DNA of 64,000 bases, taken from assembly GCF_009827455.1 (NCBI RefSeq), contig NZ_WTYZ01000001.1, positions 2,365,001-2,429,000 of the forward strand, read 5' to 3'. Below the pieces are notes generated by a model. That model worked only from the letters and a program-made list of their open reading frames with translations, was not told the origin of the DNA and ran no database searches. Every line of letters begins with the position of its first letter. Position 1 is the first letter of the stretch. Below, piece by piece: positions 37,730 through 46,552 of this stretch. Origin of the DNA: Pontixanthobacter aestiaquae (GTDB taxonomy: Bacteria; Pseudomonadota; Alphaproteobacteria; Sphingomonadales; Sphingomonadaceae). The position numbers were made by a program, and so were the translations under genes.

Positions 37730-37909
37730 AGTATTTTTCCAAATTTGTATGAAGCACGCGTCATGCGCGCACGGTGGTCGCCGCGCGCCTAGAGGTTTAT
37801 GCTGCAATGCACAACAGGGCAGCGGACTAAGGGCCGAATGATGGGGACGTATTCAGCAGTTTGACTTGCCCGCGCGCCGCTTTACACCCTCGCGCATAAA
37901 GGAGAATTC

Positions 37910-39679
37910 ATGCTCAAACATTCGCTTTCGGTCGCGTTTACTCTTGCTCTCATCGCCGCCGCCCCGGCCGCATTGGCACAAACCGTAGTGTGGCAGTCAA
38001 AGCCCGCGGCTGCAGATGCAAGCGCAGATGAACAGCTGAAAGCGCTGTATGACGACTACTCACGGTGGCAACAAAATGAGCGCGGCGAGGCTCTGCCCAA
38101 GGTTGCGCCCGCAGATTACGAGCGGCGGACCGCAATATTAAAGCGGTTTTTGAGGAATCTGGATGCCATTCCGGCGAGCGATCTCGCCCCGGATGAAACA
38201 GTAAATGCGGCTGTCTTGCGCAGCGTGCTGACCGAACAGATCGAAGATGCGCGCTTCCGCGAATGGGAAATGCCGTTCAACAGTGACTCAAGTTTCTGGA
38301 GCTATCTGGCCCCGGCCAGCGGCTTCCAGACGATTGAACAATATGAGAATTACCTAACTCGGATTCAGGAAATACCCGGATATTTTGATCAACATATCGC
38401 CAATGCACGCGCCGGATTGGAGCGCGGTTTTTCGGTACCCCAAGTGACGCTCGATGGCCGCGATGCCTCGCTACTTCCCTATGCGAGCGTCACGGTCGAA
38501 GACAATCCGTTCTGGGTTCCGATCGCACAGATGCCTGCGAGTTTCTCTGACGAGGACCGCGAGAAAGTAACCGCGAAAGCACGCGACGTGATTTCCGGGG
38601 CAATCGCACCGGCCTATAGCAACCTCCTCACATTCCTGCGTGATGAATATCTGCCCAACGCCCGCGAAACACTGGCGGCGCACGATTTTCCCGATGGCGA
38701 AGCCTATTATGCCCAGCAGATTCGCCAGTACACGACGCTGAATCTGACTGCGGACGAAATCCACGCCATCGGCCTCAGAGAAGTTGCCCGGATCGAAGCC
38801 GCAATGCGCGACATCATGGCGAAGGTCGGGTTTGAAGGCAGTATTGCAGAGTTCAATGAAAGCCTGCGCACCGACCCGCAATTTATCGCCGAAACGCCTG
38901 ACGAACTGATGGGCGTCGCGTCCTACGTCGCCAAGCGCGTCGACGGCGAATTGGGCAAATATTTCGGGTTCCTGCCGCGCCACCGCTTCTCGATCCGCCC
39001 GGTCGCGCCCGACATTGCGCCGTTCTATACCGCCGGACGAGGCGGTTACGAATATTGCCAGATGAACACTTATGATCTGCCATCGCGCCCGCTCTACAAC
39101 ATCCCTGCGCTAACGTTGCACGAATGCGCTCCGGGTCACTCTTTCCAGGCCGCATTCCAGCGAGAGCAAGGTGAAACGGCAGAGTTCCGCCGCAGCATTT
39201 ACTTCAGCGGGATGGGCGAAGGATGGGGGCTGTATGTCGAATATCTCGGTGAGGAAATGGGCATCTACCGCACGCCCTATGAAAAGTTTGGACGGCTATC
39301 TTACGAAATGTGGCGCGCCGCGCGGTTGGTGATTGATACGGGTATTCACTCGCAGGGCTGGGGCCGTGACAGGGCCTTGGCCTATCTCGGCGACCGGACC
39401 GCATTGTCACGCCACGAAGTCGCGACAGAGATCGACCGTTACATCAGTTGGCCGGGCCAAGCGCTCTCTTACAAACTTGGGGAAATGCAGATCCGCCGAT
39501 TGCGCGCAGAGGCAGAGGAGAAGCTCGGCGGTGATTTCGATATCCGCAAGTTCCACGACATCATTCTGGCGCTCGGTTCAGTACCCTTGCCGGTTCTGGA
39601 AGAGCGCATCCAGCGATTCATTGCCGATGGCGGACAGGGACTACCCGATGTCATCTATGATCGATTGCAACCGAACTAG
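37910..39679 (+). CDS. Exported DUF885 family peptidase-like protein
   Basis: 589 residues. The signal peptide MLKHSLSVAFTLALIAAAPA ends near residue 24. The DUF885 signature HECAPGH is at residues 404-410 (H404, E405, H410), with a downstream GMGEGWGLYVEYLGEEMG supplying the third zinc ligand Glu. These are predicted periplasmic zinc metallopeptidases; biochemical evidence is scarce. It starts with AAAGGAG 5 bases before ATG. No obvious operon partner. Confidence 0.88.
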   Translation: MLKHSLSVAFTLALIAAAPAALAQTVVWQSKPAAADASADEQLKALYDDYSRWQQNERGEALPKVAPADYERRTAILKRFLRNLDAIPASDLAPDETVNAAVLRSVLTEQIEDARFREWEMPFNSDSSFWSYLAPASGFQTIEQYENYLTRIQEIPGYFDQHIANARAGLERGFSVPQVTLDGRDASLLPYASVTVEDNPFWVPIAQMPASFSDEDREKVTAKARDVISGAIAPAYSNLLTFLRDEYLPNARETLAAHDFPDGEAYYAQQIRQYTTLNLTADEIHAIGLREVARIEAAMRDIMAKVGFEGSIAEFNESLRTDPQFIAETPDELMGVASYVAKRVDGELGKYFGFLPRHRFSIRPVAPDIAPFYTAGRGGYEYCQMNTYDLPSRPLYNIPALTLHECAPGHSFQAAFQREQGETAEFRRSIYFSGMGEGWGLYVEYLGEEMGIYRTPYEKFGRLSYEMWRAARLVIDTGIHSQGWGRDRALAYLGDRTALSRHEVATEIDRYISWPGQALSYKLGEMQIRRLRAEAEEKLGGDFDIRKFHDIILALGSVPLPVLEERIQRFIADGGQGLPDVIYDRLQPN

Positions 39680-39798
39680 CCAGCCGCGCCTGCCCGATGC
39701 AACGACTGACGCGAACCATTCTAGAATACGCAACATTTCTTGTTGCGACTAATTATCATTAGCGATAGATTTGGTGCTTCCAATCGAGAGGAGTCGCC

Positions 39799-40227
39799 AT
39801 GAACAACCCCGAGCCGTCCGCCACGCCAGTCCTCTTACCTATGCCGGCTGCGTACACGGATCGAACAATGCTGGTGATGTTACGCAGAATGGGAGGGCAT
39901 GGATTGCGCGACGCGAAGGCTTCGTGGATCGGCCTCAACCACTTCGGGCAGAGCTTCCGTCAGCCGCTGGTGCTGCTCCGCTGTTTTGTGGCGGAAATTG
40001 CACAGGCATCGCAGCGCAGCATCATGCTCGCCAATTGTTGCGCCCCGCGTATGACCGAAGATGAGGGGCTGATGCTGGAAACATTGGCTTTGTGTGGCCG
40101 CAACCCCGAGCGGGCGAAGCGCAATCTGGCGCGGCTTACCGATGGCGGCTCCACCATCCGCCCCTTCTCGGTCGCGCGCGCGCTCAATATTGCGCTAGAA
40201 AATATGGGGCGCCCGTTGGAGGGTTGA
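39799..40227 (+). CDS. Small conserved-looking protein of unknown function
   Basis: 142 residues, soluble, basic in the second half. A segment PLVLLRCFVAEIAQASQRSIMLANCCAPRMTEDEGLMLETL looks like a packed helical core with two adjacent cysteines. I do not recognise the family with confidence. AGAGGAG 6 bases before the ATG supports translation. Its TGA directly abuts the stop codon of the convergent gene (TGATCA). Confidence 0.65.
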   Translation: MNNPEPSATPVLLPMPAAYTDRTMLVMLRRMGGHGLRDAKASWIGLNHFGQSFRQPLVLLRCFVAEIAQASQRSIMLANCCAPRMTEDEGLMLETLALCGRNPERAKRNLARLTDGGSTIRPFSVARALNIALENMGRPLEG

Positions 40228-40845
40228 TCAGCCCTGCGCGAGCAAATCGTCGATCTGGCCGAGACGTTCTTTGCCGAAGAACATCTCGGCCCCCTCACCC
40301 GTATCGACATAGAATGTCGGGATGCCAAATGCGCCGCGTTCAACCGCTTTGTCGGTGTTGTCCATCAGAATTTGTTTGACAGAAGGCGCCTGCGTTTTCG
40401 CAAGCAAGTTTGCCGCATCGAACCCGGCTTTGGCCAGCACGGGCGCAATCGCCGCAGCGTCAGTCGCATCCACGCCGTCTTCCCAGATCGCAGGCAGCAA
40501 TGAGTCGAGCAGAGTGATCCGCTCCTCATTCCCAACCGCACACAGCACACGCTGCAAAGTTACCGAGTTGAACGGGAATTTGGGATTCATTTTCCACTTT
40601 GTCATGCCGTGCTTGGCGATGAAACGGGTCATCTCCAGCATCGCATATTCGTTCTTACCCTTGACCTCGCCATCGCGAATAAAAGGCGGCGCATTGCCTG
40701 TCAGCTTATGCATCCCGGCGAGAAAAACAGGGGTTATTTCAATGCTGGCCTCGTGCTTTGCCGCGATATCCTTGAGCAGATAATAGGCGAAATAGGCGTT
40801 GGGACTGACAAAGTCGAAAATGAGTTCGATGGTTTTGGTCATCAT
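40228..40845 (-). CDS. DsbA-type 2-hydroxychromene-2-carboxylate isomerase-like protein
   Basis: 205 residues. It begins IELIFDFVSPNAYFAYYLL, where the redox CxxC of DsbA is replaced by SPN, as in the kappa-GST/HCCA isomerase group. The C-terminal RGAFGIPTFYVDTGEGAEMFFGKERL is the cis-proline loop and end motif. Such proteins isomerise aromatic ring-cleavage products or act as glutathione transferases. It lies 8 bases after metZ on the same strand, so the two are likely co-transcribed. Confidence 0.88.
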   Translation of the reverse strand: MMTKTIELIFDFVSPNAYFAYYLLKDIAAKHEASIEITPVFLAGMHKLTGNAPPFIRDGEVKGKNEYAMLEMTRFIAKHGMTKWKMNPKFPFNSVTLQRVLCAVGNEERITLLDSLLPAIWEDGVDATDAAAIAPVLAKAGFDAANLLAKTQAPSVKQILMDNTDKAVERGAFGIPTFYVDTGEGAEMFFGKERLGQIDDLLAQG

Positions 40846-40852
40846 ATCTTCC

Positions 40853-42070
40853 CTAAATCCCTGCAGTCTTCAACGCCCCGTCCATATCCTCGATCACATC
40901 CTCGATATCCTCCAGGCCGACATTGATACGCAGCATCCCTTCATGAACACCCATTTCGGCGCGGTCTTGTTCGGTTAGACCAGCGTGGGTCGTGCTGGCG
41001 GGATGACACATCAGGCTACGGGCGTCGCCGATATTATTGCTGATATCGATCAGCTTGAGCGCATCGAGAATGGCGTGGGCTTGTTTGCGCCCTTCTACCA
41101 CAAAGCTGAAGATTGGGCCGCAGGCGTCCATCTGCTTTTGCGCGAGGTCGTAACTCGGGTGGCTAGATAGGCCGGGATGGAGCATTGTCCCGCCAGCCGC
41201 AGCAATACGTTCTTCCATGAACTGACCAAGTTCGAATGCATTTTCGCTTTGCTTGTGCGCGCGCAGACTGAGCGTTTCGAGCCCTTTGAGAACTACCCAC
41301 GCATTAAACGGCGCGATGTTGGGACCGGTATTGCGTTGGAAAGGCAGCAGCGTTTCGTTGATGAATTCCTCGCTTCCGCAGACGGCACCGGCGAGTACCC
41401 TGCCCTGCCCGTCCATCAGTTTCGTCGCCGAATAGGCCACCACGTCCGCGCCAAATTCCATCGGGCGCTGCAATGCGGGCGAGCAGAACGCATTGTCCAC
41501 CACAGTCGTAATACCATGAGCGGTCGCCAGCTTGCAGACATAGTCCATATCGACAATGTCGAGCGTCGGATTGGCCGGGCTTTCGAAGAAGAACACTTTG
41601 GTATTGGGCCGAATCGCTTTCTCCCACTCCTCATTCACCGCGCTGTCGATCACAGTCGTTTCGATCCCGAAGCGCGGGAGCAAATGATCGACCAGCCAAC
41701 GACACGATCCGAACGCCGCCCGCGCCGCGACGCAGTGATCGCCCGCTGATAATTGGCACAACAAAGCTGCCGTCATTGCCGCCATACCGCTCGCCTGCGC
41801 ACGGCATGCCTCCGCGCCTTCCATCAGGGCAATCCGCTCTTCCAGCATTGCCACGGTCGGGTTTTGCAGACGCGAATAGGTCATCCCGTCTTCTTCACCG
41901 GCAAACCGCGCAGCAACGGTCGCTGCATCGTTATAGGTGTAGCCGGAGGTAAGGAATAGCGCCTCGCTCGTCTCACCGTGCTCGCTGCGCCAAGTGCCGC
42001 CACGCACTGCCTGCGTTGCCGGGCGCCATGTCTGCGTGACCTTGCGATCCATTCCAGTGGTCTTTTTCAT
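40853..42070 (-). CDS. metZ: O-succinylhomoserine sulfhydrylase
   Basis: 405 residues. A PLP enzyme of the Cys/Met metabolism family: SGMAAMTAALLCQL, ESPANPTLDIVD, and the PLP lysine K217 in YSATKLMDGQGRVLAG. It makes homocysteine from O-succinylhomoserine and sulfide, in the cytoplasm. The overall form and FGSCRWLVDHLLPRFGIE favour MetZ over MetB or MetC. It is followed by the isomerase-like gene. Confidence 0.93.
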   Translation of the reverse strand: MKKTTGMDRKVTQTWRPATQAVRGGTWRSEHGETSEALFLTSGYTYNDAATVAARFAGEEDGMTYSRLQNPTVAMLEERIALMEGAEACRAQASGMAAMTAALLCQLSAGDHCVAARAAFGSCRWLVDHLLPRFGIETTVIDSAVNEEWEKAIRPNTKVFFFESPANPTLDIVDMDYVCKLATAHGITTVVDNAFCSPALQRPMEFGADVVAYSATKLMDGQGRVLAGAVCGSEEFINETLLPFQRNTGPNIAPFNAWVVLKGLETLSLRAHKQSENAFELGQFMEERIAAAGGTMLHPGLSSHPSYDLAQKQMDACGPIFSFVVEGRKQAHAILDALKLIDISNNIGDARSLMCHPASTTHAGLTEQDRAEMGVHEGMLRINVGLEDIEDVIEDMDGALKTAGI

Positions 42071-42115
42071 AGTGGTCCGGCTGTAGGCGGCACGCTGTGC
42101 AGCGGCAAGCGCAAG

Positions 42116-42673
42116 CTACTCAGGAAATGCCTTCGCAATCGCAAGATCACCTATGTCGCTACGGCCAACCGCATCCAGCATAGACGCGCCCTCGATCACC
42201 GCCAACATGTGATGCGCAGTGCCGCCAAGATCATCCAGACCCTCAGGCAGATGCTCTTCCAACCAGCGCAGCATTGTGCCCATTATCCGCCCCGAGCTTG
42301 CCGCCCAATCCGGCTCACCGGAGACGCCGCCCGCCACCGATTGCCACCATAACCGCATGAACGGTTTAAACGGGTCACTGCGCGTTGCGGCCATGACCTG
42401 ATCGATACACGCACGCAGCGATGCCGTCCGCCCCTTGGGAAACGCATCATCCAACGCAGCCGCATAGATATCCGCCAAATGCGATAGCAGCTCATCCATC
42501 AATTGTTGCTTCGACCCGAAATGATAGAGCAGCATCCGGTCGCTGGTACCCGCTGCCTTGGCCATCGGGCGCAGGCTCGCATCGGAGAAACCGTGCTGCA
42601 ACGCATAGGCTGCCAATAGCGGCAGCAGGGTCTCTCGCGACATACGTGTCTTGGGCTGAGGTTTGTGTGCCAT
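42116..42673 (-). CDS. TetR-family transcriptional regulator
   Basis: 185 residues from the ATG at 42673; the frame is open further, through the operator region, so that longer start is rejected. The helix-turn-helix is LPLLAAYALQHGFSDASLRPMAKAAGTSDRMLLYHFGSKQQLMDELL. The C-terminal half is the ligand-binding domain. It diverges from the membrane protein gene at 42746, and the 72-base gap holds two palindromic operators. Confidence 0.92.
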   Translation of the reverse strand: MAHKPQPKTRMSRETLLPLLAAYALQHGFSDASLRPMAKAAGTSDRMLLYHFGSKQQLMDELLSHLADIYAAALDDAFPKGRTASLRACIDQVMAATRSDPFKPFMRLWWQSVAGGVSGEPDWAASSGRIMGTMLRWLEEHLPEGLDDLGGTAHHMLAVIEGASMLDAVGRSDIGDLAIAKAFPE

Positions 42674-42681
42674 GGAAAGCT

Positions 42682-42725
42682 TGTAGCGGGTGCTACATAA
42701 CGCTACAAGTGTAGCATCCGCTACA
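42682..42725. promoter_or_regulatory. Twin palindromic operators between the TetR gene and its divergent neighbour
   Basis: Two inverted-repeat sites share the form TGTAGC-N4-GCTACA (42682-42697 and 42710-42725), with centres 28 bases apart. A further half-site CGCTACA lies between. They are probable TetR operators controlling both genes. Confidence 0.75.
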
Positions 42726-42745
42726 CACGACTCGGAGTCTACCCC

Positions 42746-43159
42746 ATGATTGCTTATCAAATCCTCGCTCTTGCCGGTGTTATCATTGTTGTGCCGATCA
42801 TCGCTTATCTGGCGCTTGCGTCAAAGCTTAAGGAAAGCGCGCTTATCGCTGCTGCGCTTTCGGCAGGTTTTGCTGCATACACTGCGGTCACAATATGGGC
42901 GGAAGGCATCATGCCCGTGATTGTCAATCACACCACCAATCTGTGGGGCGTTCAGGTCTGGTACGACTTGCTGATGTCGGTCGGTATAGCACTGCTCTTC
43001 GTTGTTCCGCGCGCACGGAAGATGGGCATGAATGTGCCGCTATGGGTGCTGTTTGTCGGCTCCACCGCCAGCATTGGCTTGATGGCCATGGTCGCGCGGT
43101 TGTTCTGGCTGGAGCAGGCGAGCACGACAGATCAGACTGGATCCACCGAATTCAGTTAA
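42746..43159 (+). CDS. Small inner-membrane protein, TetR-controlled
   Basis: 137 residues with four hydrophobic segments (about 4-25, 32-55, 67-88 and 95-115). I do not recognise the family. Divergent placement from a TetR regulator with palindromic operators in between suggests it is the regulated gene. No transporter signature is visible. Confidence 0.75.
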   Translation: MIAYQILALAGVIIVVPIIAYLALASKLKESALIAAALSAGFAAYTAVTIWAEGIMPVIVNHTTNLWGVQVWYDLLMSVGIALLFVVPRARKMGMNVPLWVLFVGSTASIGLMAMVARLFWLEQASTTDQTGSTEFS

Positions 43160-43167
43160 TCGAGGAA

Positions 43168-43371
43168 TTAAACAGTTTCGCCCGTATGCGGGTGCGGCTG
43201 CCGATTCTCGCTGACATCGTTTTCGATATCAAAGCGCCGCCAATTGCCGCGTTCGCGAATCATTGGAGTGCGGCAATGCTCGCATTTGGTGCGAAAATTC
43301 TGGCCATCATGCCATACACGGTGGCGGTTTATCCGGTGGCCAGAGGCCAGACATAACAAAGACTTGATCAC
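43168..43371 (-). CDS. Small zinc-ribbon-like protein, unknown function
   Basis: 67 residues from a GTG start. It has a C and H near the N-terminus (LLCLASGHR) and a CEHC pair at about residues 30-33, a possible zinc site like the small phage-type C-x-G-H ... CxxC proteins. No strong Shine-Dalgarno. It converges on the preceding membrane gene with an 8-base gap. Confidence 0.45.
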   Translation of the reverse strand: MIKSLLCLASGHRINRHRVWHDGQNFRTKCEHCRTPMIRERGNWRRFDIENDVSENRQPHPHTGETV

Positions 43372-43429
43372 GATTGATTCCCTTTTGGGGCGACCCGTGA
43401 TGGAGGGATACCTTTTCTCTCTCCCTGCA

Positions 43430-43458
43430 TTGTGCTGTGTTATTGGTGTGATTATAGC
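43430..43458 (+). promoter_or_regulatory. Candidate promoter of the PMT-type gene
   Basis: TTGTGC (43430-43435), a 17-base spacer and TATAGC (43453-43458), about 95 bases before the ATG of the glycosyltransferase. Called by eye. Confidence 0.4.
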
Positions 43459-43553
43459 ACAAATACGCCACGATTTTCAGCAGAGAAATGTTACGCAATG
43501 GCGACCGACTATGCAGCTTGCCCGGAATCGAATGCGCCATTAACCAAGCACTG

Positions 43554-44828
43554 ATGGCCCAGACTCCCGAAAATCGCGATGATCCAAGAGTTTGGACATG
43601 GCTCATGAGTTTGGCGTTCTTCGCATTATGTCTGATCCGGCTTACAATCCCGTCCGCGCCCTATTTCGATGAAGTGCATTATCTGCCCGCGGCGCGCGAG
43701 TTGCTCGCGGGCGGGGAATGGCTGAACCGCGAACATCCGGTGCTTGGCAAAGTCCTTCTGGCGGTGGGTATCGGTTTATTCGGCGACACGCCCTTTGGGT
43801 GGCGGATCTTCCCGGCGCTGTTTGGCACGCTCGCCTTATTCGCGCTGATGCGGGCACAGTGGTTCGCCAGCCAGTCGCGTTTCGCCAGCCTTGCATTCGG
43901 GATATTGGTGGCGACTGGTTTCATCCTGTTTATCCATGCGCGGATTGCGATGCTGGACGTGTTTATGGTGGCCCTGTTCGCAGTGGCCTTGTGGCAATTT
44001 GCAGCCGCGATCAGAGAGCCCGAGACAGGTCGTCGGCGCTTGGCCATAACCGGTTTCGCGCTTGGTCTCGCGATGGGATCGAAATGGAATGTAGCGATCC
44101 TTGCGATGCTGCCCGGACTGATGTTCTTCGCCTGCCGATTGACTGCTGGACGCAGGCGATTGCTGACCAGCCAGCGAGGCATTCCAATTCCGGGTATCTC
44201 CTTGCTGGAAGCGTTTCTGTGGCTCGGTATTGTGCCGCTGACGGTTTACTGGCTAACCTTTCTGCCCGCCTATTTTGCGACCGAGCGACCGCTCGAATTG
44301 GGCGGATTTATCGCGCTGCACCAGACCATTCTCGATCTGCAAAGCTCTGTCAAACAGCCCCATCCCTACCAGAGCCACTGGCCTGATTGGGTGCTGAATC
44401 TGCGTGCGATCTGGTATCTGTATGAGCCTGTCGACGGAGCTCAGCGCGGAGTGCTGTTGATCGGGAATCCGCTGACGATGCTGATCGGCCTACCGGCCCT
44501 CGCGTGGTGCGCCTTTGCCGGCTTCGCCAGAAAGCGGTGGGACGCTTTGGCTATCGCGACGATGTATGCCGTTAGCCTTGGCATGTGGCTGTTCGCGGAC
44601 AAGCCGATCCAGTTCTACTACCACTATTTTCTGCCGAGCATCTTTCTGCTCGCGGCACTGGCACTGGCGCTTGATGAGTTCTGGCAACGCGGTGTGAAAT
44701 GGGTACCGGTCGCAGTGCTTGTCGGCAGTATCGTAATATTCGGGTGGTTTTATCCGATCCTGAGTGCGGCGCAGCTTGAAGGGCCGCAATCGTTCTTGCT
44801 TTGGACGTGGCTGGATAGCTGGCGCTAG
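43554..44828 (+). CDS. PMT-type phospholipid-carrier-dependent glycosyltransferase
   Basis: 424 residues from the ATG at 43554; a start 66 bases earlier is less likely. A GT-C fold protein with about ten hydrophobic segments. The catalytic loop carries PYFDEVHYLPAARELL (Asp-Glu) and NREHPVLGKVLLAVG, the dolichyl-phosphate-mannose protein mannosyltransferase signature. It uses a lipid-linked sugar to glycosylate a protein or lipid on the outer face of the inner membrane. It converges on the YjdF-like/GT2-GtrA pair, which may supply the lipid-linked sugar (inference). Confidence 0.88.
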   Translation: MAQTPENRDDPRVWTWLMSLAFFALCLIRLTIPSAPYFDEVHYLPAARELLAGGEWLNREHPVLGKVLLAVGIGLFGDTPFGWRIFPALFGTLALFALMRAQWFASQSRFASLAFGILVATGFILFIHARIAMLDVFMVALFAVALWQFAAAIREPETGRRRLAITGFALGLAMGSKWNVAILAMLPGLMFFACRLTAGRRRLLTSQRGIPIPGISLLEAFLWLGIVPLTVYWLTFLPAYFATERPLELGGFIALHQTILDLQSSVKQPHPYQSHWPDWVLNLRAIWYLYEPVDGAQRGVLLIGNPLTMLIGLPALAWCAFAGFARKRWDALAIATMYAVSLGMWLFADKPIQFYYHYFLPSIFLLAALALALDEFWQRGVKWVPVAVLVGSIVIFGWFYPILSAAQLEGPQSFLLWTWLDSWR

Positions 44829-44830
44829 GT

Positions 44831-45457
44831 TCAAGTTTTGCGGCGGAAGCGGAAGTACTCGAACAACGCCGCCAGAACTGCACCAACAGCCGCAAGCGCC
44901 ATATCCTTTTGTGCATCCCACATATCGCCTTGCTGACCGTTATAAGCATCGGCCTGTTCCGGAGCCAAAGTCAGCGTCAGCAACCATTCGAAGATCTCAT
45001 ACAACGCGCTAGTCGCCACAATAAATTCAACCGCAACATATAACGCGCGGCCCGGCGAGACCGACCAGTATCGCACCAGCACCTGCGACAGGGGATGGAC
45101 CATCAGCACGCCGAAGCCGAAATGGACCAACCGGTCATAATGGTTCCGCTCCCAGCTGAAGATATCGTTCAGTTCGGGGAGGCCGACAGACGCCAACCAC
45201 ACATCATACGGGACGTAGCTATAAATGTAGCGCGCCCCGATTGTATGCAGGACAAGGAATATGCAGATCAACAGGACCGCGCTGTCCGGCATCGGCCATC
45301 TGCGCAGCGCCCCTGCCAATACGCCCAGAAAGACCAGCGTCGGCCCACTCTGCAGCGGGGCAGTACTCGGAAAAGGCGTGTCAATTAGGCATAGCAGCAC
45401 AAAGATTGCGATTCCGATGATGAGCTGTACCTGGAATCGGGGCAGCTTTCCCCGCAT
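44831..45457 (-). CDS. YjdF-like (DUF2238) inner-membrane protein
   Basis: 208 residues from the ATG at 45457, which overlaps the stop of the preceding gene (TGATG). Six or so hydrophobic segments. Family blocks are clear: HTIGARYIYSYVPYD, NHYDRLVHFGFGVLMVHPL, and GQQGDMWDAQKDMALAAVGAVLAAL. Function is unknown in all organisms. Co-transcribed with the GT2-GtrA gene. Confidence 0.88.
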   Translation of the reverse strand: MRGKLPRFQVQLIIGIAIFVLLCLIDTPFPSTAPLQSGPTLVFLGVLAGALRRWPMPDSAVLLICIFLVLHTIGARYIYSYVPYDVWLASVGLPELNDIFSWERNHYDRLVHFGFGVLMVHPLSQVLVRYWSVSPGRALYVAVEFIVATSALYEIFEWLLTLTLAPEQADAYNGQQGDMWDAQKDMALAAVGAVLAALFEYFRFRRKT

Positions 45458-46548
45458 CAGAAGCGGCCCCATACAAAACGGCTGGAGAGAGCGTAATTCC
45501 ACACTGACCCGATGATAATCCCCGCCCCAACTGCGAGGACTGCATGTACGCCGCGCGCTTCAAGCAACGTCGCGACCGCCACATTAGCGAAGGCTCCAAC
45601 CGCGCAGGTGGCGCAGAAACCCAGCCAGCCCTTCAGGATTGCGCCCGCGCCTTTGAGCCGCTGGTCACGATAGGTAAGCCAATTGTTGAGCCAGAAGTTG
45701 AAACTCATCGCGACAAAAGTAGCGATGGCTTGCGCTACTGCAAAGGCAACCATCGCCCCATAAAACGCCGCGCTGAATATCGCGAAATGCACCACGACAC
45801 CGACTGCGCCGACGGTGCCAAACAAGGCGAAACGGGTGGGGATGACCTTGCCAAACAGGCGCTCGTACAGCCCGACCAGAAACTCAAAGATCACCGCGCG
45901 GTCCAGCTTGCTTTGTCCGCATCGGCGCTTGGCAAATTGCAGCGGAAACTCCTTTACCCGGGGTGCCGGTGACGACGTCGCCAGAATATCGAGCAGTATC
46001 TTGAAGCCGATCCCCGACAGCTTAGGCGCAAGATCGCGCACGCGCCGCGTTTCGAGAAGGAAATACCCGCTCATTGGGTCGCTCAATTCCACGCCGGTAA
46101 TTTTGCGCGCCAACCAGTTGGCTAATGTCGAGGCGCGTTCACGCTGCGCGCTCGCTAGACCATCTGCACTCGCTCCATCCGCAAAGCGCGAAGCAACGGC
46201 TATATCCGTTTCGCCGCTTTTGACCTCCTCCAACATCTTAGTAAGCAAAGCCGGGTCGTGCTGATGATCGGCATCCATCAGCGCGACATAGGGTGCAGCG
46301 GTCGCACACATTCCCTCGATAGCGGCGGAGGCCAAACCACGCCGCCCGATGCGCTGGATTACCCGAATACGCGGGTCACTCTGCGCGAGCGTCCGCGCCT
46401 CGTCCGCCGTACCATCGTCGCTGTTGTCATCGACTATAATTGCTTCCCAACTATTTGCGCCCAAAGTGCTTTCGATCCGCGCGACGAGAGGCGCAAGATT
46501 GTCGCGCTCATTCAGCGTTGGCAGGATGATTGCAAGTTGCAGAGTCAC
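45457..46548 (-). CDS. GT2 glycosyltransferase fused to a GtrA-like membrane domain
   Basis: 363 residues from a GTG at 46548, 4 bases after the leuB stop; an upstream ATG inside leuB is possible. The N-terminal domain (about 1-225) is a dolichol-phosphate-mannose synthase-type GT2: LAIILPTLNERDNLAPLV, IIVDDNSDDGT, LMDADHQHDP (DxD) and DPMSGYFLLETRRV. The C-terminal GtrA domain (about 240-360) has four spans (FALFGTVGAVGVVVHFAIF). It probably charges a polyprenyl phosphate with a sugar and helps flip it. Confidence 0.92.
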   Translation of the reverse strand: MTLQLAIILPTLNERDNLAPLVARIESTLGANSWEAIIVDDNSDDGTADEARTLAQSDPRIRVIQRIGRRGLASAAIEGMCATAAPYVALMDADHQHDPALLTKMLEEVKSGETDIAVASRFADGASADGLASAQRERASTLANWLARKITGVELSDPMSGYFLLETRRVRDLAPKLSGIGFKILLDILATSSPAPRVKEFPLQFAKRRCGQSKLDRAVIFEFLVGLYERLFGKVIPTRFALFGTVGAVGVVVHFAIFSAAFYGAMVAFAVAQAIATFVAMSFNFWLNNWLTYRDQRLKGAGAILKGWLGFCATCAVGAFANVAVATLLEARGVHAVLAVGAGIIIGSVWNYALSSRFVWGRF

Positions 46549-46552
46549 CGGG

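Noticed and set aside
36875-37792. Long plus-strand frame opposite the SulP transporter
   Set aside because: Asp/Arg/Gln-rich antisense artefact of a membrane protein gene.
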